Below are positions 49,700-57,987 of a stretch of 64,000 bases of DNA, piece by piece. The notes under the pieces are model-generated. The model was not told where the DNA came from and did no database searches. It saw nothing but the letters and a program-made list of their open reading frames with translations. The translations under genes were made by a program, and so were the position numbers. Source of the DNA: JBGPLJ01 sp035644395 (GTDB lineage Bacteria > Pseudomonadota > Gammaproteobacteria > Steroidobacterales > Steroidobacteraceae); assembly GCA_035644395.1 (NCBI GenBank), contig DASQOR010000086.1:124001-188000 (forward strand), read 5' to 3'. Position 1 is the stretch's first letter. Every line of letters starts with the position of its first letter.

Positions 49700-51226
49700 T
49701 TACAGAAACTGCACCGATGGGTTGGGCGTGCCGGCGTCGTGCGCGACGGCCCGATTGCGGCCCTGCTGCTTGGCCGAATAGAGGGCCCGGTCGGCCGCTT
49801 TGAGGAAGGTCTCGGCCGAGGGGAAACTGTTTTCAGCGCTGTGCGTTGCGTGACCGATCGATACCGTGACGCTGACCGCGTTGTTGCCGATGTCGTGCCG
49901 CGTGTGCTGGAAGGCGGCCACGATCCGCTCGCAGATGGAGCGCACGGTATCGCTGTCAGTCGCCGGCAGCACGAGCAGGAATTCTTCGCCGCCGTAACGC
50001 ACCACGACGTCGCTCTCGCGCGAGTTGCCCCGCAGGATGCGGGCCGCGCCCTGCAGGACGCGATCGCCGGCCTGGTGACCGTAGGTGTCGTTGATTCGCT
50101 TGAAGCCGTCGAGGTCCGCGAAGGCGATGCTGATCGGCCAGGCGTGGCGGCTCGCGCTGTCGAATTCGCGGGTGAGGAACCGCTCGAGGTATGCGCGGTT
50201 GTAGGCGCCGGTCAGGGCGTCGCGGCGCGTCTCTTCTTCCAGCTCCAGGGCGCGCGTCGACAACTGATCCGCGGCGCTGCGCAGATTGCTCGCTTCGCGC
50301 AGGGTCTGCAGGTTGCGCACCATAAGGATCTCGCGCGCCTGTTCAATGATCAGGTCGGGATCGGTGGCGCCGAAGATCTCGGTATCGAAGAGTTTCTCCG
50401 TCTCCGTGGCGAGTCCGCTGACCGTTGCCAGGATGTTGCCGAAGGCCTCCTTGTCGAGACCGAAACTGCGTTCCACGGCCTGCGCAGTCTCCACGAACGG
50501 CCGCTGATCGGCTTCGCGGATGAAGATGTCCGCCACCGGCCCGGACAGCGTTACGCAACGATTGAAGACTTCGCCGGGCTCGATGACGCGCTGATTCGCC
50601 GCGCGATGGCTCTGGGCGATGGCGTTGTAGAGGCGCGACGAGAGATTCCAGGATTTCAGCAGCCACGCTCCGACTTCGACGTGATCGGTACCGAGCACCT
50701 TGCGCTCGTGGGCCTGCAGCTCCCGATGATCCTTCTGAATCTCGCCGACGTCGCGGTAGGTTTCAGGACGGCACCGGTCGAGCGCGAGCACGCCGATGTC
50801 CTGCAGAAGTCCTGCGAGGAACAGGTCCTCGAGCAGCGTCTGGCCCGTTGCCGCGCCGAGCGCGCGGGAAGCCATCGCGCCGATCAGGGCGCGGCGCCAG
50901 TAGTACGGGTAGTTGATGCCATTCGGCTTGCCGCCGCGCAGCGCCTTCACGAGCGAAAAACTGAGTGCGAGCGTGAGCGTTGCGTTCAGGCCCAGCACCA
51001 CCAGGGCCTGGCGCAGGTTCTCGCTCTTGCGCCGCTGTGCATAGAGCGGGGAATTGGCGATCCGCAGGATCTTGGTGGTGAGCGCGGGATCCATGCCGAC
51101 GACCTGCGCGACACGGCTCATCTCGATGTTGGGATCCTGTGCCACCTCGATGATGGTGGTCGCAACGCCCGGTGGGCTCGGGAAGTTGACGAAGGATTTG
51201 AGGTGAGCTTCTAGCTCGGGCGTCAT
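49700..51226 (-). CDS. HDOD-GGDEF signalling protein, probable diguanylate cyclase
   Basis: A 508-residue cytoplasmic protein. The N-terminal HDOD domain (about 15-215) starts LKSFVNFPSPPGVATTIIEV and includes DPALTTKILRIANSPLYAQR and FLAGLLQDIGVLAL. A linker of about 110 residues ends in a short helix (ALELEEETRRDALTGAYNRA). The C-terminal GGDEF domain (about 335-495) has active-site RYGGEEFLLVLP, a functional GGEEF, and GFKRINDTYGHQAGD with the Mg2+ Asp upstream. It should make c-di-GMP under control of the HDOD part. No RxxD inhibitory site is evident just before GGEEF (the preceding residues are ESDVVVRY). The ATG start fits the family. Confidence 0.93.
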   Translation of the reverse strand: MTPELEAHLKSFVNFPSPPGVATTIIEVAQDPNIEMSRVAQVVGMDPALTTKILRIANSPLYAQRRKSENLRQALVVLGLNATLTLALSFSLVKALRGGKPNGINYPYYWRRALIGAMASRALGAATGQTLLEDLFLAGLLQDIGVLALDRCRPETYRDVGEIQKDHRELQAHERKVLGTDHVEVGAWLLKSWNLSSRLYNAIAQSHRAANQRVIEPGEVFNRCVTLSGPVADIFIREADQRPFVETAQAVERSFGLDKEAFGNILATVSGLATETEKLFDTEIFGATDPDLIIEQAREILMVRNLQTLREASNLRSAADQLSTRALELEEETRRDALTGAYNRAYLERFLTREFDSASRHAWPISIAFADLDGFKRINDTYGHQAGDRVLQGAARILRGNSRESDVVVRYGGEEFLLVLPATDSDTVRSICERIVAAFQHTRHDIGNNAVSVTVSIGHATHSAENSFPSAETFLKAADRALYSAKQQGRNRAVAHDAGTPNPSVQFL

Positions 51227-51331
51227 CGGCGTACGACTCCATCCAGCACCAACTGGCGGAATCGCGTCCGCCAGGCTGCCGGCCTTTGGCGGCCGACTAC
51301 CCTCGGCTTAGCGGCCAGCGGTAGCTGATCT

Positions 51332-51691
51332 TTAGTCCCGGCGGCCGGCGGATGGGGTGGTTGCCGGAGCGGCCGCCCGGGTGGCGAGGAAGGCGCGCAG
51401 GCGCTTGCGGATTTCCCAGAGGAGCCGTACCAACATGATCAGCAGATACGGGCCGGTGACCACCAGCCAGTGGGCGAGATGCGGGCGGAAGAGGCCGCTG
51501 AAGAAGTCGATCAGGAATGTGCCCAGGCCACCGCGCTCATAGGTGCCGAGCGTCGTATTGCCCGCGAAGTAAATGAAGAGCGGTAGTATGAGAAGGCCGA
51601 ATCCGACCGCGCCGCCCGCCAGCCATAATTCACGCTCGGAGCGGGAGGCTGTGCGCAGGCGCTCGGTGAACTCGGTGATCGAGAATGCCAT
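51332..51691 (-). CDS. small two-helix membrane protein
   Basis: A 119-residue protein with two predicted transmembrane segments: ELWLAGGAVGFGLLILPLFI (about 20-39) and HLAHWLVVTGPYLLIMLVRL (about 70-90). They are joined by a short periplasmic or cytoplasmic loop (GNTTLGTYERGGLGTFLIDF). The C-terminus is basic (EIRKRLRAFLATRAAAP). ATG at 51691 is preferred over in-frame starts further upstream because the N-terminus then reads MAFSITEFTERLRTASRSER. Family not recognised. It lies upstream of the HDOD-GGDEF gene on the same strand with a 105-base gap. Confidence 0.65.
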   Translation of the reverse strand: MAFSITEFTERLRTASRSERELWLAGGAVGFGLLILPLFIYFAGNTTLGTYERGGLGTFLIDFFSGLFRPHLAHWLVVTGPYLLIMLVRLLWEIRKRLRAFLATRAAAPATTPSAGRRD

Positions 51692-51820
51692 CGGCGGGAG
51701 TTCCGGCTTGGAGACGGTCCGCATCATGCGGTGGTGTCGGGGAGGTGGCAAGACACACCGGCTCGACGCGCGTGAGAATATGGTCCGCAGCCGATCGACA
51801 GGGGCGTCAGGTCAACGGCA

Positions 51821-52075
51821 ATGAAACATTGGTGGCCCGAACACGTTTACCGATCGAAGCCCTATGTTGCGATCACCGTCGGCGGCGTGCTCGCGCTTGG
51901 CAGTGTCGTCATTTCGATCCTGCGCGGCGATTGGGGCCTGTGGGCGCTTGCCTGTGGTGCGGGCTGCGGGCTACTCATTTACGGCGCAATCATCCTGCAA
52001 TTGCGGCACGAGTACCGGCAGCGCAGCAAGTGGGTGCGTCAGGACCGGGCGCAGGACAAGACTCCTCCGCGATAG
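51821..52075 (+). CDS. small two-helix membrane protein
   Basis: An 84-residue protein with two hydrophobic segments (YVAITVGGVLALGSVVISIL and LWALACGAGCGLLIYGAIIL) and a basic C-terminus (RHEYRQRSKWVRQDRAQDK). No family recognised. It begins the plus-strand pair with the Gfo/Idh/MocA oxidoreductase, seven bases downstream, so the two are probably co-transcribed. Confidence 0.7.
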   Translation: MKHWWPEHVYRSKPYVAITVGGVLALGSVVISILRGDWGLWALACGAGCGLLIYGAIILQLRHEYRQRSKWVRQDRAQDKTPPR

Positions 52076-52082
52076 GCGAATC

Positions 52083-53054
52083 ATGCAAACCATGCGAACG
52101 GCCGTCATCGGCGCGGGCTATCTCGGCCGATTCCACGCGCAAAAATACGCTGCGATCGAACACTCGCGGTTGATCGGCGTGGCCGACGTCGACGCCGCCA
52201 GCGCCGCGCGCGTGGCCGCCGAGTGCGGCACACAGGCCGTCGCCGACTACCGCGAGCTGCTCGGCAAGGTCGACGCGGTCAGCGTCGTCACGCCAACGCC
52301 CCTGCACCGCGCGATCGCCGGCGCATTCCTCGAGTCCGGCGCGCACGTGCTCGTCGAGAAGCCGATCACCGCAACCGTCGAGGAGGCGAGTGAGCTCATC
52401 GCGATCGCAGCGCGCGCCGGGCGTGTGCTGCAGGTCGGGCACCTGGAGCGCTTCAATTCCGCGATCCTCGCGCTGGATGGCATCCTGACGGCCCCGAGGT
52501 TCGTCGAATCCCATCGCCTCGCGCCTTTCAAACAGCGCGGCACCGATGTCAACGTGGTGCTGGACCTGATGATCCACGACATCGACATCATCCAGAACAT
52601 CGTCCATTCGCCGATCGCTAGCATCGACGCGGTCGGCAGCAGCGTATTTTCCGACGAACTCGACATCGCCAATGCACGCCTGCGTTTTGCGAACGGCTGC
52701 GTCGCCAACACGACGGCGAGCCGCGTGAGCCTCAAGACCGAGAGGAAGCTCCGCCTTTTTCAGGACGACGCCTACCTCTCGCTCGACCTGCACCAGAAAA
52801 TCCTGACGCTCATCCGCAAGGGCGATGGCGTCGGAGCGGATGGCCTGCCCCAGGTTTCGATCGATGAGCGCAGTTTCGGTGAAAGCGACGCGCTGCGTGC
52901 CGAGATCGAAGCGTTCCTCGCCGCGGCTGCGAGCGGGAGCACGCCAGTGGTAAGCGGCGAGGACGGACGCCGCGCGCTTGCGACGGCGATCCAGATAACC
53001 GAGCAGGTGGCGGCCAGCATGCGGTCGGTCGCACGCCATTCAAAGTCGGGCTAG
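52083..53054 (+). CDS. Gfo/Idh/MocA-family NAD(P)-dependent oxidoreductase
   Basis: A 323-residue dehydrogenase-like protein. The N-terminal Rossmann fold starts MRTAVIGAGYLGRFHAQKYA and includes VSVVTPTPLHRAIAGAFLES and the family's catalytic-lysine motif VLVEKPITATVEEA near residue 93. The C-terminal domain has DLMIHDIDIIQNIVHSPIAS with the conserved His-Asp near residue 165. In several gammaproteobacteria a homologue sits in the lpx region, but no such genes are here, so the substrate is unknown; a sugar or nucleotide sugar is the usual guess. Convergent with the secreted orphan, overlapping its stop by four bases. Confidence 0.9.
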   Translation: MQTMRTAVIGAGYLGRFHAQKYAAIEHSRLIGVADVDAASAARVAAECGTQAVADYRELLGKVDAVSVVTPTPLHRAIAGAFLESGAHVLVEKPITATVEEASELIAIAARAGRVLQVGHLERFNSAILALDGILTAPRFVESHRLAPFKQRGTDVNVVLDLMIHDIDIIQNIVHSPIASIDAVGSSVFSDELDIANARLRFANGCVANTTASRVSLKTERKLRLFQDDAYLSLDLHQKILTLIRKGDGVGADGLPQVSIDERSFGESDALRAEIEAFLAAAASGSTPVVSGEDGRRALATAIQITEQVAASMRSVARHSKSG

Positions 53055-53878
53055 CGACCGCAGATCTCGGCAAGGCCCGCCGACTCGCGCGCGTCGATGT
53101 TCCACAGGTCGCGCTGCTCACTCACGAGCGCGCCGCTCGCGGCATCTGCCCGCAAGCTCCAGGCAAAGATGCGGATGCGATCGCATCCTTGGGCGCCCGC
53201 GCCGCGAATCAGCTTCGCAAGGGTGAGTTCCTGCGCGGGATGCGGCCCGCTGCCGGTCTCCGCCGATTTCAGCACGGCGTTGTCGACATTATTGTAGACG
53301 CTGAAATGCCACAGGTATTCGAGGGTCCAGCGCACATCGCCGCCCGTCAGCGGGCGCTTGTTGATGTGGCCTGCGGCGCCCGTGGGGCGGGCGAGATCGG
53401 CGTCGTCGCGATCGAGGAACTCGCATCGATAGACCCGCATGGCTACGGTGTTCAGCGTTGTCGAGCGAGGAGTGCGGACGAACTCGAAGTACTGCTCGAT
53501 GGTATCGGTAGCGGTCAGGTCGGTGGGCGCCGCCTGTGAGGCGGCGACCGATTCCGACCAGCCCAGCGCTTCGTTCCAGTCGCTCGTGCAAAGCTCATGG
53601 ACCGGGTCGATCGCCGCCGCGGGCGCGATGTCGGAATTCTTGAGGTGGAAAGTCGTCGTATAGCCGACGGAGGGCGCCGGCTCCTTGTAGAAGCCGGGCG
53701 GCGTGCGCGCACTGTCGGCGTAGATCTGCAGCGCAATCTCAAGATCGGTCTGAGGCACGGCTCGAGCGACCTGCGGATGCTCCGATGGTGCGGATGCTCC
53801 GCTGCCGCCGCAGGCGCTCGTACACGCGGCCAGCACCATGGTCACAATACGCCCCGCTCGACCAAACCTGCCACGCAT
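53051..53878 (-). CDS. secreted orphan, possible lipoprotein
   Basis: A 275-residue protein with an N-terminal signal (RIVTMVLAACTSAC), in which either of two cysteines near residues 19 and 23 could be lipidated. The mature part contains paired cysteines (HELCTSDWNEALGW, MRVYRCEFLDRDD, GAQGCDRIRIFAWSL, AEICGR), suggesting disulfides in the periplasm. WTLEYLWHFSVYNNVDNAVL is a distinctive block near residue 180. I do not recognise the family. ATG at 53878 is chosen; a longer open frame upstream runs into the ssrA gene. It lies 108 bases downstream of ssrA on the same strand, beyond a terminator hairpin. Confidence 0.65.
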   Translation of the reverse strand: MRGRFGRAGRIVTMVLAACTSACGGSGASAPSEHPQVARAVPQTDLEIALQIYADSARTPPGFYKEPAPSVGYTTTFHLKNSDIAPAAAIDPVHELCTSDWNEALGWSESVAASQAAPTDLTATDTIEQYFEFVRTPRSTTLNTVAMRVYRCEFLDRDDADLARPTGAAGHINKRPLTGGDVRWTLEYLWHFSVYNNVDNAVLKSAETGSGPHPAQELTLAKLIRGAGAQGCDRIRIFAWSLRADAASGALVSEQRDLWNIDARESAGLAEICGR

Positions 53879-53958
53879 GAACTTGCAGCCTGCCGCTCGA
53901 TTATCCGTAGCCGGGATATCGTCGAAAGGGCGCCAAGCTTGAGTGGCAAAGGCAAGCA

Positions 53959-53980
53959 CCTCCGGCCTGGTGGCCGGAGG
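53959..53980 (-). terminator. probable intrinsic terminator after ssrA
   Basis: On the minus strand a perfect nine-base stem (CCTCCGGCC and GGCCGGAGG) with a four-base loop begins six bases after the tmRNA CCA. It is followed by GTGCTTGCCTTTGCC. The stem is strong, but the U tract is interrupted, so it may act as a processing barrier as much as a terminator. Confidence 0.6.
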
Positions 53981-53986
53981 GCGATC

Positions 53987-54339
53987 TGGTGGAGGCGGGG
54001 GGAATCGAACCCCCGTCCGCAAGCCCTACGCTTCACGATCCTACGTGCGTATCCCGCCTATTGTTCTCATCGCACGCTACCCGGCGGGCGGGGAAAACGT
54101 GCAACCAGTCCAGTAACGTTTTGCGGGCCTGAACCTGGACACGACCGGCTCGCGAGCTTATGAGCGCGTCCCCTGATTTGGATGCATAAGCACATGCCAG
54201 TCAGAGGTTAGCGGGGCTTAAGCCGCTAAGGCGTAGTTGTCGTCGTTGGCAACTAAAGTTTGCAGCATGTTTTACGAGATGTACTGCACCTCGGCACGCA
54301 CTTGAAGTTTCGCGACCCACGTCGAATCCGGTCGCCCCC
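53987..54339 (-). ncRNA. ssrA: tmRNA
   Basis: The trans-translation RNA that rescues stalled ribosomes. The 5' end GGGGGCGACC pairs with the 3' end CCCCGCCTCCA; the T arm is GGGGG-TTCGATT-CCCCC and CCA is encoded. The tag frame runs from 54250 to 54218 (GCC resume codon to TAA) and encodes ANDDNYALAA. The length of 353 bases is normal for the one-piece form. smpB lies immediately upstream on the same strand. A separate promoter was not recognisable in the 52-base gap. Confidence 0.97.
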
Positions 54340-54391
54340 AAATGCAAGGTCCACATGGTAGCTCAGGTCGGGGATGCAATGTCGACGGCGG

Positions 54392-54859
54392 TCACCGATT
54401 GCGCAGGAGCCGTGCCTTGTCGCGCTGCCAGTCGCGGTCCTTGTCGGCGGCACGCTTGTCGTGCTGCTTCTTGCCCTTGGCCAATCCGAATTCAAGTTTG
54501 GCCCGACCCGCCTTCCAGTAGAGCTTGAGCGGGATGAGCGTGTAGCCCTTGCGCTCTACGGCCCCGGCGAGATGGTCGATCTGATGCCGGTGCAACAGGA
54601 GTTTGCGCGTGCGCGCCGGATCTGCATTCACGTGGGTTGATGCCGACGTGAGCGGTGAGATATGCGCCCCCAGGAGCCATGCCTCGTTGGCGCGCAGGAT
54701 TACATAGCTTTCGGTGAGCTGAGCCCGGCCCGCGCGCAGGCTCTTGACCTCCCAGCCCATGAGCGCGAGACCGGCTTCCTGGCGGTCCTCGATGAAATAG
54801 TCGTGCGCCGCCTTGCGGTTGAGCGCGATCGCGGCCGGTTGTGTTTCCTTCTCTGCCAT
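54392..54859 (-). CDS. smpB: SsrA-binding protein SmpB
   Basis: A 155-residue protein that carries tmRNA into the ribosome. It shows KAAHDYFIEDRQEAGLALMG near residue 16, WEVKSLRAGRAQLTESYVIL near 37 and GYTLIPLKLYWKAGRAKLEF near 105, followed by the basic tail GLAKGKKQHDKRAADKDRDW that enters the decoding centre. Upstream of ssrA, as usual in gammaproteobacteria, and divergent from the ratA-like gene with a 37-base gap. Confidence 0.97.
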   Translation of the reverse strand: MAEKETQPAAIALNRKAAHDYFIEDRQEAGLALMGWEVKSLRAGRAQLTESYVILRANEAWLLGAHISPLTSASTHVNADPARTRKLLLHRHQIDHLAGAVERKGYTLIPLKLYWKAGRAKLEFGLAKGKKQHDKRAADKDRDWQRDKARLLRNR

Positions 54860-54896
54860 GCGGACAATGCTAGCCCGTGCCGGGGCTCACCACATC

Positions 54897-55337
54897 ATGA
54901 CCATCAAGACCGTCGAGCGGAGCCTGCTGCTGCCGTACTCGCCCGGCCAGATGTATGCGCTCGTCAACGACGTCGAGCGTTATCCGCAATTCCTGCCAGG
55001 CTGCGCCGCGGCCCGCGTGGTCGAAGCGGACGCTGCGCACATGGTCGCGGCCGTCGACATTCGCAAAGGACCGCTGCACCTGTCGTTCACGACGCGTAAC
55101 CGGCTCGAGCCCGACAGGAGGATCGACATGGAACTCATCGACGGATCCTTCCGCTCGCTGCGCGGCGCCTGGCGCTTCGATGACATCGCCGGCGAGGGTG
55201 TGCGTGCGACGCTGACGCTCGAGTACGACTTCGCGGCACGTGCCGCGAAACTGCTGCTCGAGCCGGTATTCGATCGTGTCTGTCAATCGATCATGGGCGC
55301 GTTCGCGCGCCGCGCGAACGAGATCTACCGGACCTGA
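54897..55337 (+). CDS. ratA: RatA/Coq10-like START-domain protein
   Basis: A 146-residue START-fold protein of the RatA (YfjG)/COQ10 group. It begins TVERSLLLPYSPGQMYALVN, followed by VERYPQFLPGC, GSFRSLRGAWRFDD and the final LLLEPVFDRVCQSIMGAFAR helix. E. coli RatA was described as blocking association of ribosomal subunits when overproduced. The eukaryotic relatives bind coenzyme Q. Position opposite smpB and next to bamE is the canonical one, but the ratB (RnfH-like) gene that usually separates ratA and bamE is missing; the stops are 12 bases apart. Confidence 0.93.
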   Translation: MTIKTVERSLLLPYSPGQMYALVNDVERYPQFLPGCAAARVVEADAAHMVAAVDIRKGPLHLSFTTRNRLEPDRRIDMELIDGSFRSLRGAWRFDDIAGEGVRATLTLEYDFAARAAKLLLEPVFDRVCQSIMGAFARRANEIYRT

Positions 55338-55349
55338 AGGTCGCGGCGG

Positions 55350-55760
55350 TCAGGTCCGCGGCACGTCCGGCAGGCGCCCCGGGTCCGCGGGCGCGGCCGG
55401 CGCCGGTTCAGGCAGGCTGGCACCGGGCATTTTCCGCCGCTCGACCTCGGCCACCTTGTCACCGTCGAAGCGCACGACGACATGGCGCGTTTCGGTCTTG
55501 CGCGAATGGCCCTTGACGAAGGAGTAGTAGTAGTCCCACCGATCGCCGTCGAAGCTGTCGGCGACCATCGGCGTGCCGAGGATGAAGCGGACCTGGCTGC
55601 GGGTCATGCCTGCCTGGACACGGTCGACGTCCTCGGGCTTCAGGAAATTTCCTTGCTGGATATTCATCCGGTAGACGCAGCCCGCGGCGAGCGTCAGCAT
55701 GCCGAGTGCAAGGGCTGCAAGCGAGCGGCGCGAAGTTCGGGTGAGGAGGCGCGTGTTCAT
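55350..55760 (-). CDS. bamE: outer-membrane assembly lipoprotein BamE
   Basis: A 136-residue small lipoprotein of the BAM complex. The signal ends in LTLAAGC with Cys near residue 27, followed by VYRMNIQQGNFLKPEDVDRV, GMTRSQVRFILGTPMVADSF and DRWDYYYSFVKGHSRKTETR, all hallmarks of BamE/SmpA. The tail is Pro/Ala-rich. ATG at 55760 is chosen because the longer frame upstream runs antisense through fur. It is divergent from fur across 87 bases, as in many gammaproteobacteria. Confidence 0.95.
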   Translation of the reverse strand: MNTRLLTRTSRRSLAALALGMLTLAAGCVYRMNIQQGNFLKPEDVDRVQAGMTRSQVRFILGTPMVADSFDGDRWDYYYSFVKGHSRKTETRHVVVRFDGDKVAEVERRKMPGASLPEPAPAAPADPGRLPDVPRT

Positions 55761-55847
55761 TCGACGGTGCCGTACTGGTGAACGGATCGGGCCGAGAGGA
55801 TAATCGACACCGCATTTCTCTCCAAGCGGACCCCCACGGAGACCTGA

Positions 55848-56276
55848 TTGGAACGCAGCGACCTGCGCCGTGCCGGCCTCAAGGCGACCGTTCCCAGAAT
55901 GCGCATTCTCGACATTCTGGCGGGCAGCAGCGTGCGGCATCTGAGTGCCGAGGACATCTACCGGAAGCTTCTCGAGCAGCATGAGGACATCGGCCTTGCG
56001 ACGGTCTATCGCGTCCTGACCCAGTTCGAATCCGCGGGACTCGTGACTCGCCAGCATTTTGAGGACGGCATGGCCGTTTTCGAGTTGAATCAGGGCGAGC
56101 ACCACGATCACATCGTGTGCTTGGATTGCGGGCGGGTGGAAGAGTTCATGGAGGCGAGCATCGAGGATCGCCAGCGCGCGGTCGCCGAGCGGCTCGGCTT
56201 CGAACTCAAGGATCACTCGCTCACGATGTACGGGCAATGCATCCGCAAGGACTGCCCGCGGCGCCCGCAGCGCTGA
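55848..56276 (+). CDS. fur: ferric uptake regulator Fur
   Basis: A 142-residue iron-responsive repressor. The winged helix shows SAEDIYRKLLEQHEDIGLAT with the DNA-reading helix at ATVYRVLTQFESAGLVTR. The metal sites are HHDHIVCLDCGRVEEF with the Cys-x-x-Cys near residue 93, and a C-terminal CIRKDC. The start is TTG at 55848, supported by GGAG six bases upstream and by alignment to E. coli Fur (RRAGLKATVPRMRILDIL). The next ATG would cut into the DNA-binding domain. Converges with recN. Confidence 0.96.
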   Translation: MERSDLRRAGLKATVPRMRILDILAGSSVRHLSAEDIYRKLLEQHEDIGLATVYRVLTQFESAGLVTRQHFEDGMAVFELNQGEHHDHIVCLDCGRVEEFMEASIEDRQRAVAERLGFELKDHSLTMYGQCIRKDCPRRPQR

Positions 56277-56291
56277 AGCCGCTCTCGAGTC

Positions 56292-57980
56292 TCAACCGCC
56301 GCGTGCCGCCTGCGCGGCGAGCCGCAGCATTTCCCGCGCGTGTTCGCGCGCGCGAGCGGTGATTTCGACGCCGCCCAGCATGCGCGCGAGTTCCTCGACG
56401 CGCTCGGAAGCACCGAGCGCCGCGGCTGCCGTGCGCGTGGACTTGCCGTCGGTGACCTTGTGGACACGCAGGTGCGCATGGCCTTGCGAGGCGACTTGCG
56501 GCAGGTGCGTGACGCAGAGGACCTGCACCCGGTCGCCGAGCTCGCGCAGCTCGCGGCCGACGATCTCCGCGACCCCGCCGCCGACGCCGGCATCGACTTC
56601 GTCGAACACCATGCACGGGATGACGGCGCGGCTCGAAGCCGCGACCTGAATTGCGAGACTGATGCGTGAGAGTTCGCCGCCGGAGGCAACGCGCGCGAGT
56701 GGTTTGAGGGGTTGGCCGGGATTTGCCGTGACCTCGAATTCGATGTCGTCAGCGCCCTCGCGGCGCACGAGGAGCGGACTCGGCGTGCTCACATTCGCGT
56801 TGAATCGTCCGCCGCTCATGCCGAGCGTGTGCATCAGAGCAGTGACAGCGGTCGACAGGGCCTCGGCCGCGCGGCGACGCGACTTGGTGAGCTGCGCGGC
56901 GGCTTCCGTGTATTGCGACAGCGCCTGGTCGAGCTCGCGCTGCAATTGGGCCAGCTGGACTTCGCTCGTCTCGAGCGACTGCAATTCGCCGGCGATGCGG
57001 TCGCGCGCAGCGATGAGTTCCCCCGGCTGCACCTTGTGCTTGCGGGCGAGTTCTTCGGCGCCGGCAAGCCGCTTTTCAACCCAGTCCTGCCGGGCAGGAT
57101 CGACATCGAGTGCCTCGCAGGCATGGCGTGCCCGATCGGCCGCTTCGCGCAGCGCTACAGCGGCTTCCCCCAGCAGCGCTTCCGTCGGCGCGAGCGTCGC
57201 GTCGAGCGCCACGAGGCTTCGCAGGAGTGCCTGGCTGCGGCTCACGATCGCATAGGCGCTGCCGCTGTCGCCGTCATAGAGCTGATCGACGACCGACTGC
57301 AGTCCCTCGCCGAGGCGGCCGCGATTGGCATGGCGGCGCTGCTCCACAGCGAGCGACTCGATTTCACCCGCCTGCAGTGCCAGGGCATCGAGTTCGCGCA
57401 ACTGGTAGCGAAGGAGCTCGAGCTGCGATGACCGGTTGGCGGCCCTGGCTTCGAGTTCCCGGTGCTGTTCGGCAAGCTCGGCGACCTGCGACTGAGTTCT
57501 GACGACCCGGTCGACGAGCGAGTCGTGCGCAGCGTGCGCGTCCAGCAGCGCACGCTGCACGGGTGCGCGGCCGAGTGACTGAAACTCGTGCTGGCCGTGA
57601 ACGTCGAGCAGCAACTCGCCGAGGGCGCGCAGCGCCTGCAACGGCGCGGCCTGCCCGTTGATGTACCCGCGAGAGCGGCCGTCCGCGGTGATCGAGCGGC
57701 GCAGGACACATTCCCCGTCACAGTCGATGGCCTGCTCCTTGAGCCAGGCTTGCGCGTCGCTGTCCGCGCCAACGTCGAATGTTGCGCTGATCTCGGCACG
57801 GTCGGCGCCGTGCCGGATGACGTCCGCGCCCGCCCGGCCGCCGGTCGCGAGGATGAGCGCATCGACGATGATCGACTTGCCGGCTCCCGTTTCACCGGTC
57901 ACGACAGTCAGGCCGCCGTCGAATTCAAGCTCGATGCGATCAATGAGTGCGAAGTCCCGGATCTGCAGGTGGGCGAGCAC
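56292..57980 (-). CDS. recN: DNA repair protein RecN
   Basis: A 562-residue SMC-like ATPase for double-strand break repair. Walker A is GETGAGKSIIVDAL near residues 29-42. Long coiled-coil arms occupy roughly 150-390. The signature RVASGGELSRISLAIQ and Walker B CMVFDEVDAGVGGGVAEIVG are near 420-470. GTG at 57980 is chosen to start the protein at MLAHLQIRDFALID as in other RecN; the frame is open further upstream. It starts seven bases after the nadK stop, so nadK-recN form an operon as in E. coli. Confidence 0.96.
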   Translation of the reverse strand: MLAHLQIRDFALIDRIELEFDGGLTVVTGETGAGKSIIVDALILATGGRAGADVIRHGADRAEISATFDVGADSDAQAWLKEQAIDCDGECVLRRSITADGRSRGYINGQAAPLQALRALGELLLDVHGQHEFQSLGRAPVQRALLDAHAAHDSLVDRVVRTQSQVAELAEQHRELEARAANRSSQLELLRYQLRELDALALQAGEIESLAVEQRRHANRGRLGEGLQSVVDQLYDGDSGSAYAIVSRSQALLRSLVALDATLAPTEALLGEAAVALREAADRARHACEALDVDPARQDWVEKRLAGAEELARKHKVQPGELIAARDRIAGELQSLETSEVQLAQLQRELDQALSQYTEAAAQLTKSRRRAAEALSTAVTALMHTLGMSGGRFNANVSTPSPLLVRREGADDIEFEVTANPGQPLKPLARVASGGELSRISLAIQVAASSRAVIPCMVFDEVDAGVGGGVAEIVGRELRELGDRVQVLCVTHLPQVASQGHAHLRVHKVTDGKSTRTAAAALGASERVEELARMLGGVEITARAREHAREMLRLAAQAARGG

Positions 57981-57987
57981 GCTTGAG

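Noticed and set aside
48419..51214. 931-codon plus-strand frame opposite the secreted orphan and the HDOD-GGDEF gene
   Set aside because: Composition is that of a shadow frame, and the minus strand carries clear HDOD and GGDEF motifs.
54340..54391. Separate ssrA promoter between smpB and ssrA
   Set aside because: Several TTGCAT/TACCAT-like hexamers occur, but none has both suitable spacing and a suitable distance to the tmRNA 5' end.
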